A model generated the notes under the pieces. The model had not been told where the DNA came from, did no database searches, and saw only the letters and a list, made by a program, of their open reading frames with translations. A stretch of DNA of 9,505 nucleotides from Candidatus Aenigmatarchaeota archaeon (GTDB lineage Archaea; Aenigmatarchaeota; Aenigmatarchaeia; PWEA01; JACQIF01). The position numbers were made by a program, and so were the translations under genes. Below, in pieces: positions 1 to 5,729 of this stretch. The stretch spans positions 1-9,505 of the forward strand of contig JACQIF010000060.1 of NCBI GenBank assembly GCA_016198635.1. The letters run 5' to 3'. Each line of letters opens with the position of its first letter. Position 1 is the stretch's first letter.

Positions 1-2
1 AC

Positions 3-200
3 GGGTTCACGTTTCGTTCTGGCAACGAAAAGGACCTCGCCAAAAACATAATCAGGGTTCTGTCGTCCAAGAATATTCGAAGAATGAGAACAGCCAGCAT
101 CTTGGAGGCCAGACGGTATTCCTTCAAGGACTCTGTGGATAAGCTCGAGGTCGTATATGCTACTGTCTTGGAATCGGCTGGCTCGAATCCCACCCGTTAA
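3..200 (+). CDS. Glycosyltransferase, C-terminal fragment (GT4-like), 5' end outside the window
   Basis: The reading frame is open from the window edge and ends at TAA 198-200, giving about 65 residues. The peptide begins FRSGNEKDLAKNIIRVLSS and continues to KLEVVYATVLESAG. This is the usual tail of GT-B fold glycosyltransferases of family 4: a 'dLA..I..ll' helix, a basic stretch, a 'ys' segment, then a final helix with 'le..Y' that folds back on the N-terminal domain. Such enzymes transfer a sugar from a nucleotide-sugar or lipid-linked donor; the substrate cannot be told from this fragment. The frame runs 41 bases into the 3' end of the convergent UbiA gene. The lipid genes next to it make a role in cell-surface or lipid glycosylation plausible, but this is inference. 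Confidence 0.6.
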   Translation, partial: GFTFRSGNEKDLAKNIIRVLSSKNIRRMRTASILEARRYSFKDSVDKLEVVYATVLESAGSNPTR

Positions 201-1182
201 GCACCTCCGCTATCTCGTAAAAATCTTTCTGCAATCCCTTGTAAATGCTTGAATATGCCGCTTTCCACAATGGCGGTATGCGGTCTGATATCGCATGTTG
301 GATAGATTCGATGCCTTTCTCAATATCGTTATTTAGCTCTGTTCCTGTTGATGTGAGAAGAAGCAGGAAGCCTCCCATCATGAAAACCGAGAAAAGAGAG
401 AATGATATAAGACCGAACTTGTCGTATGTCGTAAAGCGTTCGTGAACAACGTAGAACGCGATAAGAACCACGACATACATTAGTGTGAGCAACACCAGCA
501 GCTTGAATCCATAAGCGAAGAACGAGTGCACGAACGTCACGGCGGCCACGACAAAGAACGACTTTATGTAGAGTCTTGTCCGCAGAGAAGCCTTTGTGGT
601 CAGGCAGTCCTTGTAAAAAAGGTAAAAAAACGAGTACAGTGTACCGAGGAATATTATGAAGTATATGGGAAAACCGGCCGCACTGGAAGTCATTGCGAAC
701 CAGCCAGCGGAGAATTTCAGACCTTGCATCAGTGCCATGTTCGGCGCCGCCAGATACGGGTTTGATTTGAAGTGCGTGTGTACCGAGCTGTGGAAGAAGT
801 TGGTTATAAGCAGCAAGACGAGTATGAGTCTAAACATTAGAGGCAGGAATGAAGATAGAAGGATGCCAGACAGTAAAAGGGCAACAAGCATGCTGACTGT
901 TCTCTCCATTGCTTTTTTCCCGGATGCCAATGACTTCCAGTGCTTCTTCGGGTTCTTCATGTCGCTCTCGTAGTCCATTATGTCATTGAATGGATAGACC
1001 GCTGAATATGCCAGATTGAGAGACAGCCATCCCAAGAGAATATTGTTCCACAGAAGGTAACCGTGGGTCACGAAGAATAGGGCAACGCCCACGATAAACT
1101 GGCCGCTATTCTTGATTATGTTGAGGGCTATGCTGTTTGAGAGAAGTATGCGTATCGGTCTGAACATCGGACCGGTGTACAT
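160..1182 (-). CDS. UbiA-family prenyltransferase (possibly carotenoid/lycopene elongase-like)
   Basis: Polytopic membrane protein of 340 residues. UbiA enzymes move a prenyl group from a prenyl diphosphate to an acceptor inside the membrane. The first Asp-rich motif is complete: N66-D67-x-x-D70-x-x-x-D74, in NDIMDYESDMKNPKKHW, where the aspartates would hold the Mg-diphosphate. The following NPKK is common in archaeal UbiA proteins. The second Asp-rich motif, expected around residues 190-203 (YKDCLTTKASLRTR), keeps only one aspartate, which is odd. Eight or so hydrophobic segments follow the family pattern, and the tail after about residue 280 is hydrophilic. The ATG abuts the TAG of the upstream CruF-like gene with no spacer, so the two are co-transcribed; a second ATG at codon 6 is a possible start. 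In haloarchaea a UbiA lycopene elongase sits beside cruF, which suggests a carotenoid role. A role with other isoprenoid lipids is the alternative. Confidence 0.82.
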   Translation of the reverse strand: MYTGPMFRPIRILLSNSIALNIIKNSGQFIVGVALFFVTHGYLLWNNILLGWLSLNLAYSAVYPFNDIMDYESDMKNPKKHWKSLASGKKAMERTVSMLVALLLSGILLSSFLPLMFRLILVLLLITNFFHSSVHTHFKSNPYLAAPNMALMQGLKFSAGWFAMTSSAAGFPIYFIIFLGTLYSFFYLFYKDCLTTKASLRTRLYIKSFFVVAAVTFVHSFFAYGFKLLVLLTLMYVVVLIAFYVVHERFTTYDKFGLISFSLFSVFMMGGFLLLLTSTGTELNNDIEKGIESIQHAISDRIPPLWKAAYSSIYKGLQKDFYEIAEVLNGWDSSQPIPRQ

Positions 1183-1821
1183 CTACTCCACTCCGCTTGC
1201 CCACATTGCAAATGCGAGAACCGATGCGTATCCCATCCCGTGGAAAGCCAAGGGAGGCGGCACCGGCACGCCGTTGTTGAAGTATGTCCATGCGCCAGCG
1301 GCTGTGCCTGCGAAGTCCACGAGGATTCCAACGATTCCTGCAAAAGCAAAGAAAGACGCCGGGTGTTTGGACGAAGCGGACAGGATGTATACGCTGCCTA
1401 TGGCGAAAGCCGAAAACAGTGCGGCAGCGGGCGTCACTCCCGTGACTGCCATTAACAGCGTGTAGAAGACGACGAGAGCGGGATATACCACCCTGTCTTT
1501 TATGTTTTTCATAAGCGGCGCGTTTTTGAGCACGTAGATCCCCAAAAGGCTCCATCCCAGAGTTATCCACATCGGAATCAGCGTTGTGCCTGCGTATTTG
1601 TACCATCCTATCGCCACGAAAGCCGATTCGAGGACACCGGCGAATACGGCAAGCGTCACCATGAACCTTCTTTCGTTGTTGTTGGCCGCCTTCACGGCGC
1701 TCAGAAAGAAGATTATGCCCACCAGTGCTGTTGCCGCCTCATGGCCGAAGTTAGATGCAACATACAGCGTTGCAGGTATGATTGCTAGAGGGAGCGTCGC
1801 CTTTGTCCAAGATGGAACCAT
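1183..1821 (-). CDS. Multi-pass membrane protein, remote CruF/carotenoid-hydratase-like
   Basis: 212 residues, almost entirely hydrophobic helices. I see two related segments: E65 followed by GWYKY (72-76), P83 and GW (89-90); and D169 followed by GAWTY (176-180), PVPPP (186-190) and G197-Y198. The spacing from the acidic residue to the shared Tyr is the same in both (11), so the protein looks internally duplicated. The pattern acidic - G.W.Y - P - G(W/Y) resembles CruF-type carotenoid 2'',3''-hydratases as I remember them. This protein is shorter than typical CruF (near 280-300), so the assignment is tentative. It is the first gene of a two-gene transcript with the UbiA prenyltransferase; haloarchaeal bacterioruberin loci pair the same two families. 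Its start lies 8-11 bases below the TSS predicted from the TATA box at 1852-1860. It could also be an unrelated DUF family membrane protein. Confidence 0.6.
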   Translation of the reverse strand: MVPSWTKATLPLAIIPATLYVASNFGHEAATALVGIIFFLSAVKAANNNERRFMVTLAVFAGVLESAFVAIGWYKYAGTTLIPMWITLGWSLLGIYVLKNAPLMKNIKDRVVYPALVVFYTLLMAVTGVTPAAALFSAFAIGSVYILSASSKHPASFFAFAGIVGILVDFAGTAAGAWTYFNNGVPVPPPLAFHGMGYASVLAFAMWASGVE

Positions 1822-1851
1822 TGTATCACTGGTATCTGGACAACACTGCAG

Positions 1852-1860
1852 TATTTAAAA
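1852..1860. promoter_or_regulatory. TATA-like box usable in both directions
   Basis: TATTTAAAA on the plus strand reads TTTTAAATA on the minus strand. At the usual 24-27 base distance it predicts a minus TSS near 1830, just ahead of the ATG at 1821, and a plus TSS near 1880, ahead of the ATG at 1908. One or two overlapping promoters could therefore serve both divergent genes. Confidence 0.5.
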
Positions 1861-1907
1861 CTTGGCTGTACCAGCTGTATTTCATCACTTGTCCTCTGGA
1901 TGATATT

Positions 1908-2372
1908 ATGCTTTACAAAGAAAATCATTGGCAAAGAAGACTTAGCGAGATGAGTGCACTTGGAGGCTCCTTGGTTTTCCTTTCCATCGCACTGTCCTTC
2001 GCCCTTCTAGGTAATATAGATCGCGCTATGTTTCTCGTATCTGGATACTTGCTGACGTATCTTATAGCAGCGCCTCTCCGTTTAGGGTTCTTCAAGGAGC
2101 GTCCTGAAAAAAGACAATATAAAAATCTGTTCGAGCGTCTGGACGCGGCGTCTTTTCCTAGCATTCATGCGCAGAGAGCGGTGTTTCTTGCTGTGACGTT
2201 GGCCGGCTATTTCAAAAATACCGGTTTGACAGTGCTATTTCTCCTCCTTGCAGGATTGGTTTGCTATTCGCGCGTGGCATTGAGAAAACACCATCTGTCG
2301 GACGTTCTGGCAGGCAGCGTTTTGGGTGCTGCGGTATACTACCTCTTACCCGTCATCATGGGCCTTTTATAA
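1908..2372 (+). CDS. PAP2-superfamily membrane phosphatase
   Basis: Membrane phosphatase of the PAP2/phosphatidic acid phosphatase type 2 superfamily, which removes phosphate from lipid phosphates or prenyl diphosphates. The three-part active site is visible, numbered from this start: basic motif around KERPEKR (63-69), PSIH (84-87), and S121-R122 then H128 and D132 (SRxxxxxHxxxD). About five hydrophobic helices surround these. The frame is open further upstream with ATGs at 1782 and 1812, but both lie inside the divergent gene and upstream of the TATA box at 1852-1860. I chose the ATG at 1908, about 28 bases after the predicted TSS and following a GGATGAT that could act as a ribosome site; this gives 154 residues. 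If translation starts at 1812 the protein gains 32 residues. Next to the UbiA and CruF-like genes, an undecaprenyl/polyprenyl diphosphate or lipid phosphate substrate is plausible. Confidence 0.8.
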   Translation: MLYKENHWQRRLSEMSALGGSLVFLSIALSFALLGNIDRAMFLVSGYLLTYLIAAPLRLGFFKERPEKRQYKNLFERLDAASFPSIHAQRAVFLAVTLAGYFKNTGLTVLFLLLAGLVCYSRVALRKHHLSDVLAGSVLGAAVYYLLPVIMGLL

Positions 2373-2373
2373 A
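2365..2373 (+). promoter_or_regulatory. TATA box of pheS-pheT, overlapping the PAP2 stop codon
   Basis: TTTTATAAA is centred 28 bases before the pheS ATG (2397), so the mRNA should be leaderless or nearly so. The TAA stop of the PAP2 gene (2370-2372) is part of this box. Confidence 0.7.
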
Positions 2374-2396
2374 TTCCCCTTCCAATAGACTTTGTT

Positions 2397-3653
2397 ATGT
2401 ACCGTCTCACACCAGAAGGCAAGAGATATTTGGAAAAAGGAACGCCAGAGGTCAGGCTCGTCGCGTACGTACGAGAGAAAGGGCCCACTGACGTAAAGCA
2501 TATCCAGCGTGAGATTGAGGACGTAAGCGTCGGCCTTGCATGGGCTTTGCGCAATAAATGGGTGGAGATGCGCGGCGGCGACGTAACGCTCGTTCAGATG
2601 CCTGAAGCGTACGACGTCGAAGATGCTTTGCGCGCCGTCGAGAAAGGCAAGGCGCCTGCGGCGCTGATACAAGTTCTTCTGAAGCGCAATCTCATCGAGG
2701 ATGCCAAGGAAAGCATGCAAACCCGCGCCCGCAAGAGCGTGCGCGGCGACGTCGGCGCGCTCACTGAAGAGCTCATCAAGACAGGCGTCTGGCGCGACGC
2801 ACGACTAAAGCCGTACAACGTGGAGGCCACCGGAATCATGGTTTACCCGGGGAAGCGCCAGCCATACTTTGCGTTCTTGCGCGATGTGAAGCAGAAGCTG
2901 GTGGAGCTCGGTTTCAAGGAGTACGCTGGACCTGCTGTCGAACTGGAGTTCTGGAACTTCGACGCACTCTACCAGCCGCAGACACATCCCGCGCGGGACT
3001 GGACTTCTACGTACGTGATGAAGAGCCCTGTGGCAGGGCGTCTGCCTGATGCGCGCATAGTTAGCGCCGTGCGCACGGCGCATGAGAACGGCGGGAAGAC
3101 AGGAAGCACGGGCTGGGGCTACAGATGGAGCGAAGCGCGTGCTGCGCGCCTGATGCCGCGTGCGCACGATACGGCAGCTACGCCGCGCCTGCTAGTGAGC
3201 GGCATCGATATCCCTGGAAAGTACTTCAACGTCTCCCGCTGCTATCGGCCTGACGTGATAGACGCGACTCACGGCGTCGAGTTCAACCAGCTCGGCGGCA
3301 TAGTCGCGGACAGCAACCTCAATCTCCGCCACCTGCTTGGGATTCTCAAGATGTTCGCCGTGGAGATAGCAGGCGTTGAAAGGGTAAAGTTTGTCCCTTC
3401 CTACTTCCCGTTCACGGAACCGAGCGTCGAGGTTATAGGATATTCAGACGCACTCGGTTGGGTCGAACTGGGAGGCGCGGGAATATTCCGCGCTGAACTG
3501 ACAGAGCCGCTGGGCATCAGCGTTCCTGTCATCGCATGGGGCATGGGTATCGATCGCCTAGCTATGTTCGCCCTTGACGTGAAGGATATCCGCTACCTGT
3601 TCGCACAGGATCTCGCCTGGCTGAGGAAGCGACCGGTTAGAGGTGGGATATAA
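2397..3653 (+). CDS. pheS: Phenylalanyl-tRNA synthetase alpha subunit
   Basis: Catalytic subunit of the PheRS heterotetramer, which charges tRNA-Phe with phenylalanine in the cytoplasm. Residues 1 to about 130 form the N-terminal helical/winged-helix part that contacts tRNA (MYRLTPEGKRYLEKG at the start). The class II catalytic core follows: QPQTHPARD (193-201), motif 2 in YFNVSRCYRPDVIDATHG (276-293) with its FNQLGG continuation, the amino-acid pocket FPFTEPSVEV (337-346), and motif 3 GMGIDRLAMF (382-391) with the ATP-binding Arg387. At 418 residues it is shorter than most archaeal PheS (about 460-510), mainly through a trimmed N-terminal region. The ATG sits at the predicted TSS, so translation is probably leaderless. 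It overlaps pheT by one base (TAATG), so the two are translated from one message and assembled together. Confidence 0.97.
   Translation: MYRLTPEGKRYLEKGTPEVRLVAYVREKGPTDVKHIQREIEDVSVGLAWALRNKWVEMRGGDVTLVQMPEAYDVEDALRAVEKGKAPAALIQVLLKRNLIEDAKESMQTRARKSVRGDVGALTEELIKTGVWRDARLKPYNVEATGIMVYPGKRQPYFAFLRDVKQKLVELGFKEYAGPAVELEFWNFDALYQPQTHPARDWTSTYVMKSPVAGRLPDARIVSAVRTAHENGGKTGSTGWGYRWSEARAARLMPRAHDTAATPRLLVSGIDIPGKYFNVSRCYRPDVIDATHGVEFNQLGGIVADSNLNLRHLLGILKMFAVEIAGVERVKFVPSYFPFTEPSVEVIGYSDALGWVELGGAGIFRAELTEPLGISVPVIAWGMGIDRLAMFALDVKDIRYLFAQDLAWLRKRPVRGGI
3640..3645 (+). promoter_or_regulatory. Shine-Dalgarno site for pheT inside the end of pheS
   Basis: GAGGTG matches the anti-SD at the archaeal 16S 3' end and ends 7 bases before the pheT ATG at 3653. 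It fixes this ATG as the start and shows that internal genes of operons here use SD-led initiation, unlike the leaderless first genes. Confidence 0.7.
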
Positions 3654-5332
3654 TGCCTAAAATTGAAATCTCATATAAGGATCTCTGTGCGCTAGTGGGA
3701 AAACGCATACCTCTCGGAGAGCTAAAGGAGAACGTGCTTTTGCAAGTCAAGGCAGAGTTCGAGGGCGCGGAGAAAAAAGGCAGCGACGTGCGTTTGCGCC
3801 TCTCCATGGCCGATACCAACCGCCCTGACTTGTGGAGTACGGAAGGCATAGCGCGCGTCCTGCGCGGCCATTACGGAAAAGGCGGAATGCCACGCTACAC
3901 CATGAAAAAGTCCGGAGTCGTCGTTAAGACAGACCTAAAAGTGAAGAAGGTGCGTCCTTATACAGTATGTGCGGTTGTACGCGGACTCAAGCTCACAGAA
4001 GAGGCGCTTGCGCAGTCGATACAGTTGCAGGAGAAGGTCGCAGGAACATTCGGCCGTGGTCGCAGGGACGTGGCGATAGGAATATACGATCTGTCGCGCA
4101 TCAAATCGCCAATCTACTTCACCGCTGCCAAGCCCGACGCACTTTCGTTCGTGCCTCTTGGCTTCAATGACAAGCTTACGCTTCGTGAGATTCTCAAACA
4201 ACACCAGAAGGGCAAGGAGTTTGGTGGCCTGCTTGCCGGCGCAAGCGAGTATCCTGTGTTCGTGGACTCTGACGATAGCGTGCTCTCAATGCCACCTGTG
4301 ATAAACTCCGAGCATACCGGAAAGGTCACGACCGCAACGCGCGACGTTTTTATAGAGTGCTCTGGTTTTGACCTGAGACGTTTGAAGGTGGCGCTCAACG
4401 TCGTTGCGTTAGCTCTCGCAGACCGTGGAGGGCAACTGGAGAGCGTCGATGTCTTCATTGAAGGCAAGAAGCTGGTCGCACCAGATCTCGAGCCAAAAGA
4501 GGCTTTCGTGACGCTCGGCTATGTCAACGAACTCTCCGGCCTGAAACTGTCCGCCAAAGAACTGACATCTCTCCTGAAAAAACAGCAGTACGACGTGCAA
4601 CCTAAAGGCGCAAGTTTGCGCGTGACGTACGTACCGTACCGTCAGGACATAATGCACATGCGTGACGTCGCCGAGGACGCGATAATCGCTTACGGCCTTG
4701 AGAACCTTGAACCGATAATGCCTAAGATGCCGACACGCGGTTCGTTGTTGCCGATGGGGCGCTTCACGCATCGCCTCGAGGAACTGCTAGTAGGTTTGGG
4801 CTTGCAGCAGTTCGCTTCGTACACGCTAACTAACAAACACTTCCTCTTCGACCGCATGCGCGTCTCGCATGCGCCTGTCGCTGAGATAGCGAACGCCCAG
4901 TCAGAGAACTGGTCCTGCTTCCGTTCGTGGCTTTTGCCAAGCGCGCTTGAGTTCCTCGCGGCGAACCGCCACGTCGACTATCCGCAGAAGATATTCGAGG
5001 TAGGCGATGCTGTCGTACTGGACGAGAGTAAGGACACGAAAACGCGCGACGTATGCAAGCTTGTAATTGCGATTACAGACACGAGCGTGAGCTACGAGCA
5101 CATCGCGTCGCTGCTTGATGCGTTCATGAAGAACCTCGGGTTGGCGTACGCACTAAAGCGCTCGCAGCATAACTCGTACATCGAAGGCCGGACTGCTGAG
5201 ATCATCGTTGGCGGCGCCAGCCTCGGCTACATCGGCGAAGTGCATCCCGAAGTCCTGAACAACTGGGGCTTGGAGAAGCCGGCGGTGGCGATGGAAATAG
5301 ATGCGGAGAAGCTGTTCGCACTGATGAAGTAG
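3653..5332 (+). CDS. pheT: Phenylalanyl-tRNA synthetase beta subunit, archaeal type
   Basis: 559 residues, the usual size of the archaeal/eukaryotic type beta subunit and much shorter than the bacterial one of about 800, since it lacks the EMAP-II-like and anticodon-binding extensions. The N-terminus (PKIEISYKDLCALVGKRIP) and the NRPDLWSTEGIARVLRGHYG segment near residues 56-75 are B1-like. A B3/B4-type middle part (about 90-255) normally carries the editing site that hydrolyses Tyr-tRNA-Phe. A B5 domain follows around residues 320-360 (YVPYRQDIMHMRDVAEDAII), and the C-terminal part is a catalytically inactive class II-like fold (from about 375 to the end, with GYIGEVHPEVLNNWGL). It partners PheS in an (alpha-beta)2 enzyme. 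Codon use is even and GC-rich like pheS. Confidence 0.97.
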   Translation: MPKIEISYKDLCALVGKRIPLGELKENVLLQVKAEFEGAEKKGSDVRLRLSMADTNRPDLWSTEGIARVLRGHYGKGGMPRYTMKKSGVVVKTDLKVKKVRPYTVCAVVRGLKLTEEALAQSIQLQEKVAGTFGRGRRDVAIGIYDLSRIKSPIYFTAAKPDALSFVPLGFNDKLTLREILKQHQKGKEFGGLLAGASEYPVFVDSDDSVLSMPPVINSEHTGKVTTATRDVFIECSGFDLRRLKVALNVVALALADRGGQLESVDVFIEGKKLVAPDLEPKEAFVTLGYVNELSGLKLSAKELTSLLKKQQYDVQPKGASLRVTYVPYRQDIMHMRDVAEDAIIAYGLENLEPIMPKMPTRGSLLPMGRFTHRLEELLVGLGLQQFASYTLTNKHFLFDRMRVSHAPVAEIANAQSENWSCFRSWLLPSALEFLAANRHVDYPQKIFEVGDAVVLDESKDTKTRDVCKLVIAITDTSVSYEHIASLLDAFMKNLGLAYALKRSQHNSYIEGRTAEIIVGGASLGYIGEVHPEVLNNWGLEKPAVAMEIDAEKLFALMK

Positions 5333-5340
5333 AAAATGGT

Positions 5341-5355
5341 GCCCCTTGTTGGGGC
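5341..5355 (+). terminator. Short GC hairpin after pheT
   Basis: GCCCC-TTGTT-GGGGC forms a 5-bp stem 8 bases after the pheT stop. No T-run follows directly (GGCCAGCG), so it is not a classical terminator. It may stabilise the mRNA 3' end, or be fortuitous. Confidence 0.25.
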
Positions 5356-5388
5356 GGCCAGCGTCAAGATCGCACGGATTCGAATCCT

Positions 5389-5413
5389 CGCATAATGCTA
5401 ACCGGTCTGAGAC
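5389..5413 (+). pseudogene. tRNA-Leu-like fragment (D-arm and anticodon arm remnant)
   Basis: These 25 bases align with 5576-5604 of the intact tRNA-Leu: CGCATA at the start, TG and TA in the D-loop, then after a 4-base gap the identical CCGGTCTGAGAC (5402-5413 against 5593-5604), about 22 matches in 25 aligned positions. No acceptor stem or complete cloverleaf can be built around it. Upstream lies a T-arm-like 12-base palindrome, GGATTCGAATCC (5377-5388), but it does not make a normal T-stem. It looks like a decayed partial copy or an integration scar; a functional role is not shown. Confidence 0.4.
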
Positions 5414-5434
5414 ACAATACCTTTTGAGTACTTC

Positions 5435-5443
5435 TATTTATAC
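5435..5443 (+). promoter_or_regulatory. TATA box for the RNA leader / tRNA-Leu transcript
   Basis: TATTTATAC predicts a TSS near 5465, exactly where the first hairpin repeat begins. There is no comparable box 25 bases before the tRNA itself (5568), so the tRNA is probably cut from this longer transcript. A 7-bp inverted repeat, GACACAA (5411-5417) and TTGTGTC (5445-5451), flanks the box. Confidence 0.5.
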
Positions 5444-5462
5444 GTTGTGTCAAGATTGGGAC

Positions 5463-5484
5463 ATTACCACTGCGGTGGTCGTAA
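5463..5484 (+). repeat. Stem-loop repeat, copy 1
   Basis: Hairpin ACCAC-TGCG-GTGGT flanked by ATT and CGTAA; 19 of 22 positions are identical to the copy starting at 5510. The start-to-start spacing is 47 bases. Confidence 0.6.
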
Positions 5485-5509
5485 CCTTCGGTTCCGCACT
5501 TCGCTGGAT

Positions 5510-5531
5510 ATTACCACCGAAGTGGTCGTAA
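5510..5531 (+). repeat. Stem-loop repeat, copy 2
   Basis: Hairpin ACCAC-CGAA-GTGGT with the same flanks as copy 1. Its stems are unchanged while the loop differs, which is what selection on a fold or on a dyad-binding protein would give. Confidence 0.6.
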
Positions 5532-5567
5532 AGGAATGACCTTCGCAACACCAATCTTTTTAGTGGT

Positions 5568-5693
5568 GCGGCGGTCGCATAGTGGTAGTGCGCCGGTCTG
5601 AGACGCCGGTCGGCGCAAGCCGTCGCGGGTTCAAAAGCAGACGCCCCCGTCTGCACTCGGGGACATTTGTGGAAAATCCCGCCCGCCGCGCCA
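5568..5693 (+). tRNA. tRNA-Leu(GAG) with an intron in the T-loop; CCA encoded
   Basis: Reads CUC and CUU leucine codons. The acceptor stem GCGGCGG (5568-5574) pairs perfectly with CCGCCGC (5683-5689); CCA is encoded at 5691-5693. The D-arm has A14, G18-G19 and A21. The anticodon arm is CCGGT-CTGAGAC-GCCGG with U33 and anticodon GAG at 5600-5602. A class II variable arm CGGC-GCAA-GCCG (5611-5622) fits Leu. The T-stem GCGGG (5625-5629) pairs with CCCGC (5678-5682), but the loop that should be TTCAAAT is split by 41 extra bases. Removing them gives a normal 85-base tRNA. Two oddities: the discriminator base 73 is G (5690), whereas archaeal tRNA-Leu normally has A73 and G73 is typical of tRNA-Ser; and the D-arm (GCATAGTGGTAGTGC) looks more like tRNA-Gly/Asp than the usual Leu form. 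Confidence 0.9.
5636..5676 (+). other. T-loop tRNA intron, about 41 bases
   Basis: The length is fixed by the 7-base T-loop (48 bases from T54 at 5630 to T60 at 5677, minus 7). The exact ends are ambiguous because AAAA lies at both junctions: any window from 5633-5673 to 5636-5676 restores TTCAAAT, corresponding to positions 56/57 to 59/60. Inside is a 7-bp hairpin, GCAGACG-CCCC-CGTCTGC (5637-5654). TTCA (5630-5633) can pair with TGGA (5670-5673) next to A-rich bulges, giving a relaxed bulge-helix-bulge rather than the strict motif. Non-canonical introns like this are known from archaea with a heteromeric or three-unit splicing endonuclease (Thermoproteales, ARMAN-type lineages). Confidence 0.75.
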
Positions 5694-5729
5694 CGTAAGC
5701 TTGATATTCTTGCGAACCCATAAGATAAT

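Larger units (their letters stand above)
5463..5561 (+). ncRNA. Candidate structured RNA with two repeated stem-loops, upstream of tRNA-Leu
   Basis: About 99 bases from the predicted TSS to a T5 run (5557-5561). They hold two copies of a 22-base element at 5463-5484 and 5510-5531, identical at 19 of 22 positions. Each folds as ACCAC-loop-GTGGT with a 2-base CG bulge and outer TTA/TAA pairing; only the tetraloops (TGCG and CGAA) carry the differences. Between and after them, CACTTCG (5497-5503) can instead pair with CGAAGTG (5518-5524), and GGTTCC (5491-5495 region) with GGA...ACC (5533-5541), so competing folds exist. No C/D boxes are present. An ACA at 5548-5550 is not at the spacing expected for an H/ACA guide. 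It may be a separate small RNA, a tRNA leader, or DNA sites for a regulator. Confidence 0.35.

Noticed and set aside
1106..1606. Minus-strand open frame of 166 codons overlapping the CruF-like gene
   Set aside because: It is an out-of-frame shadow of the 212-residue membrane protein; its translation is rich in Arg/His without any domain.
5377..5413. Permuted or trans-split tRNA gene
   Set aside because: The T-arm-like palindrome lies ahead of a D/anticodon-arm-like piece, but the acceptor strands would overlap, the D-loop lacks GG and the T-stem has mismatches, so a functional permuted tRNA is not supported.
5363..5456. Repeated 8-mer GTCAAGAT (5363, 5449 and again at 9233)
   Set aside because: Three copies are slightly more than expected by chance, but their contexts differ and no function or larger repeat is visible.
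5491..5550. H/ACA guide RNA
   Set aside because: There is a stem, an internal loop and an ACA, but the distance from the loop to ACA is about 23 bases rather than 14-16 and no K-turn is evident.
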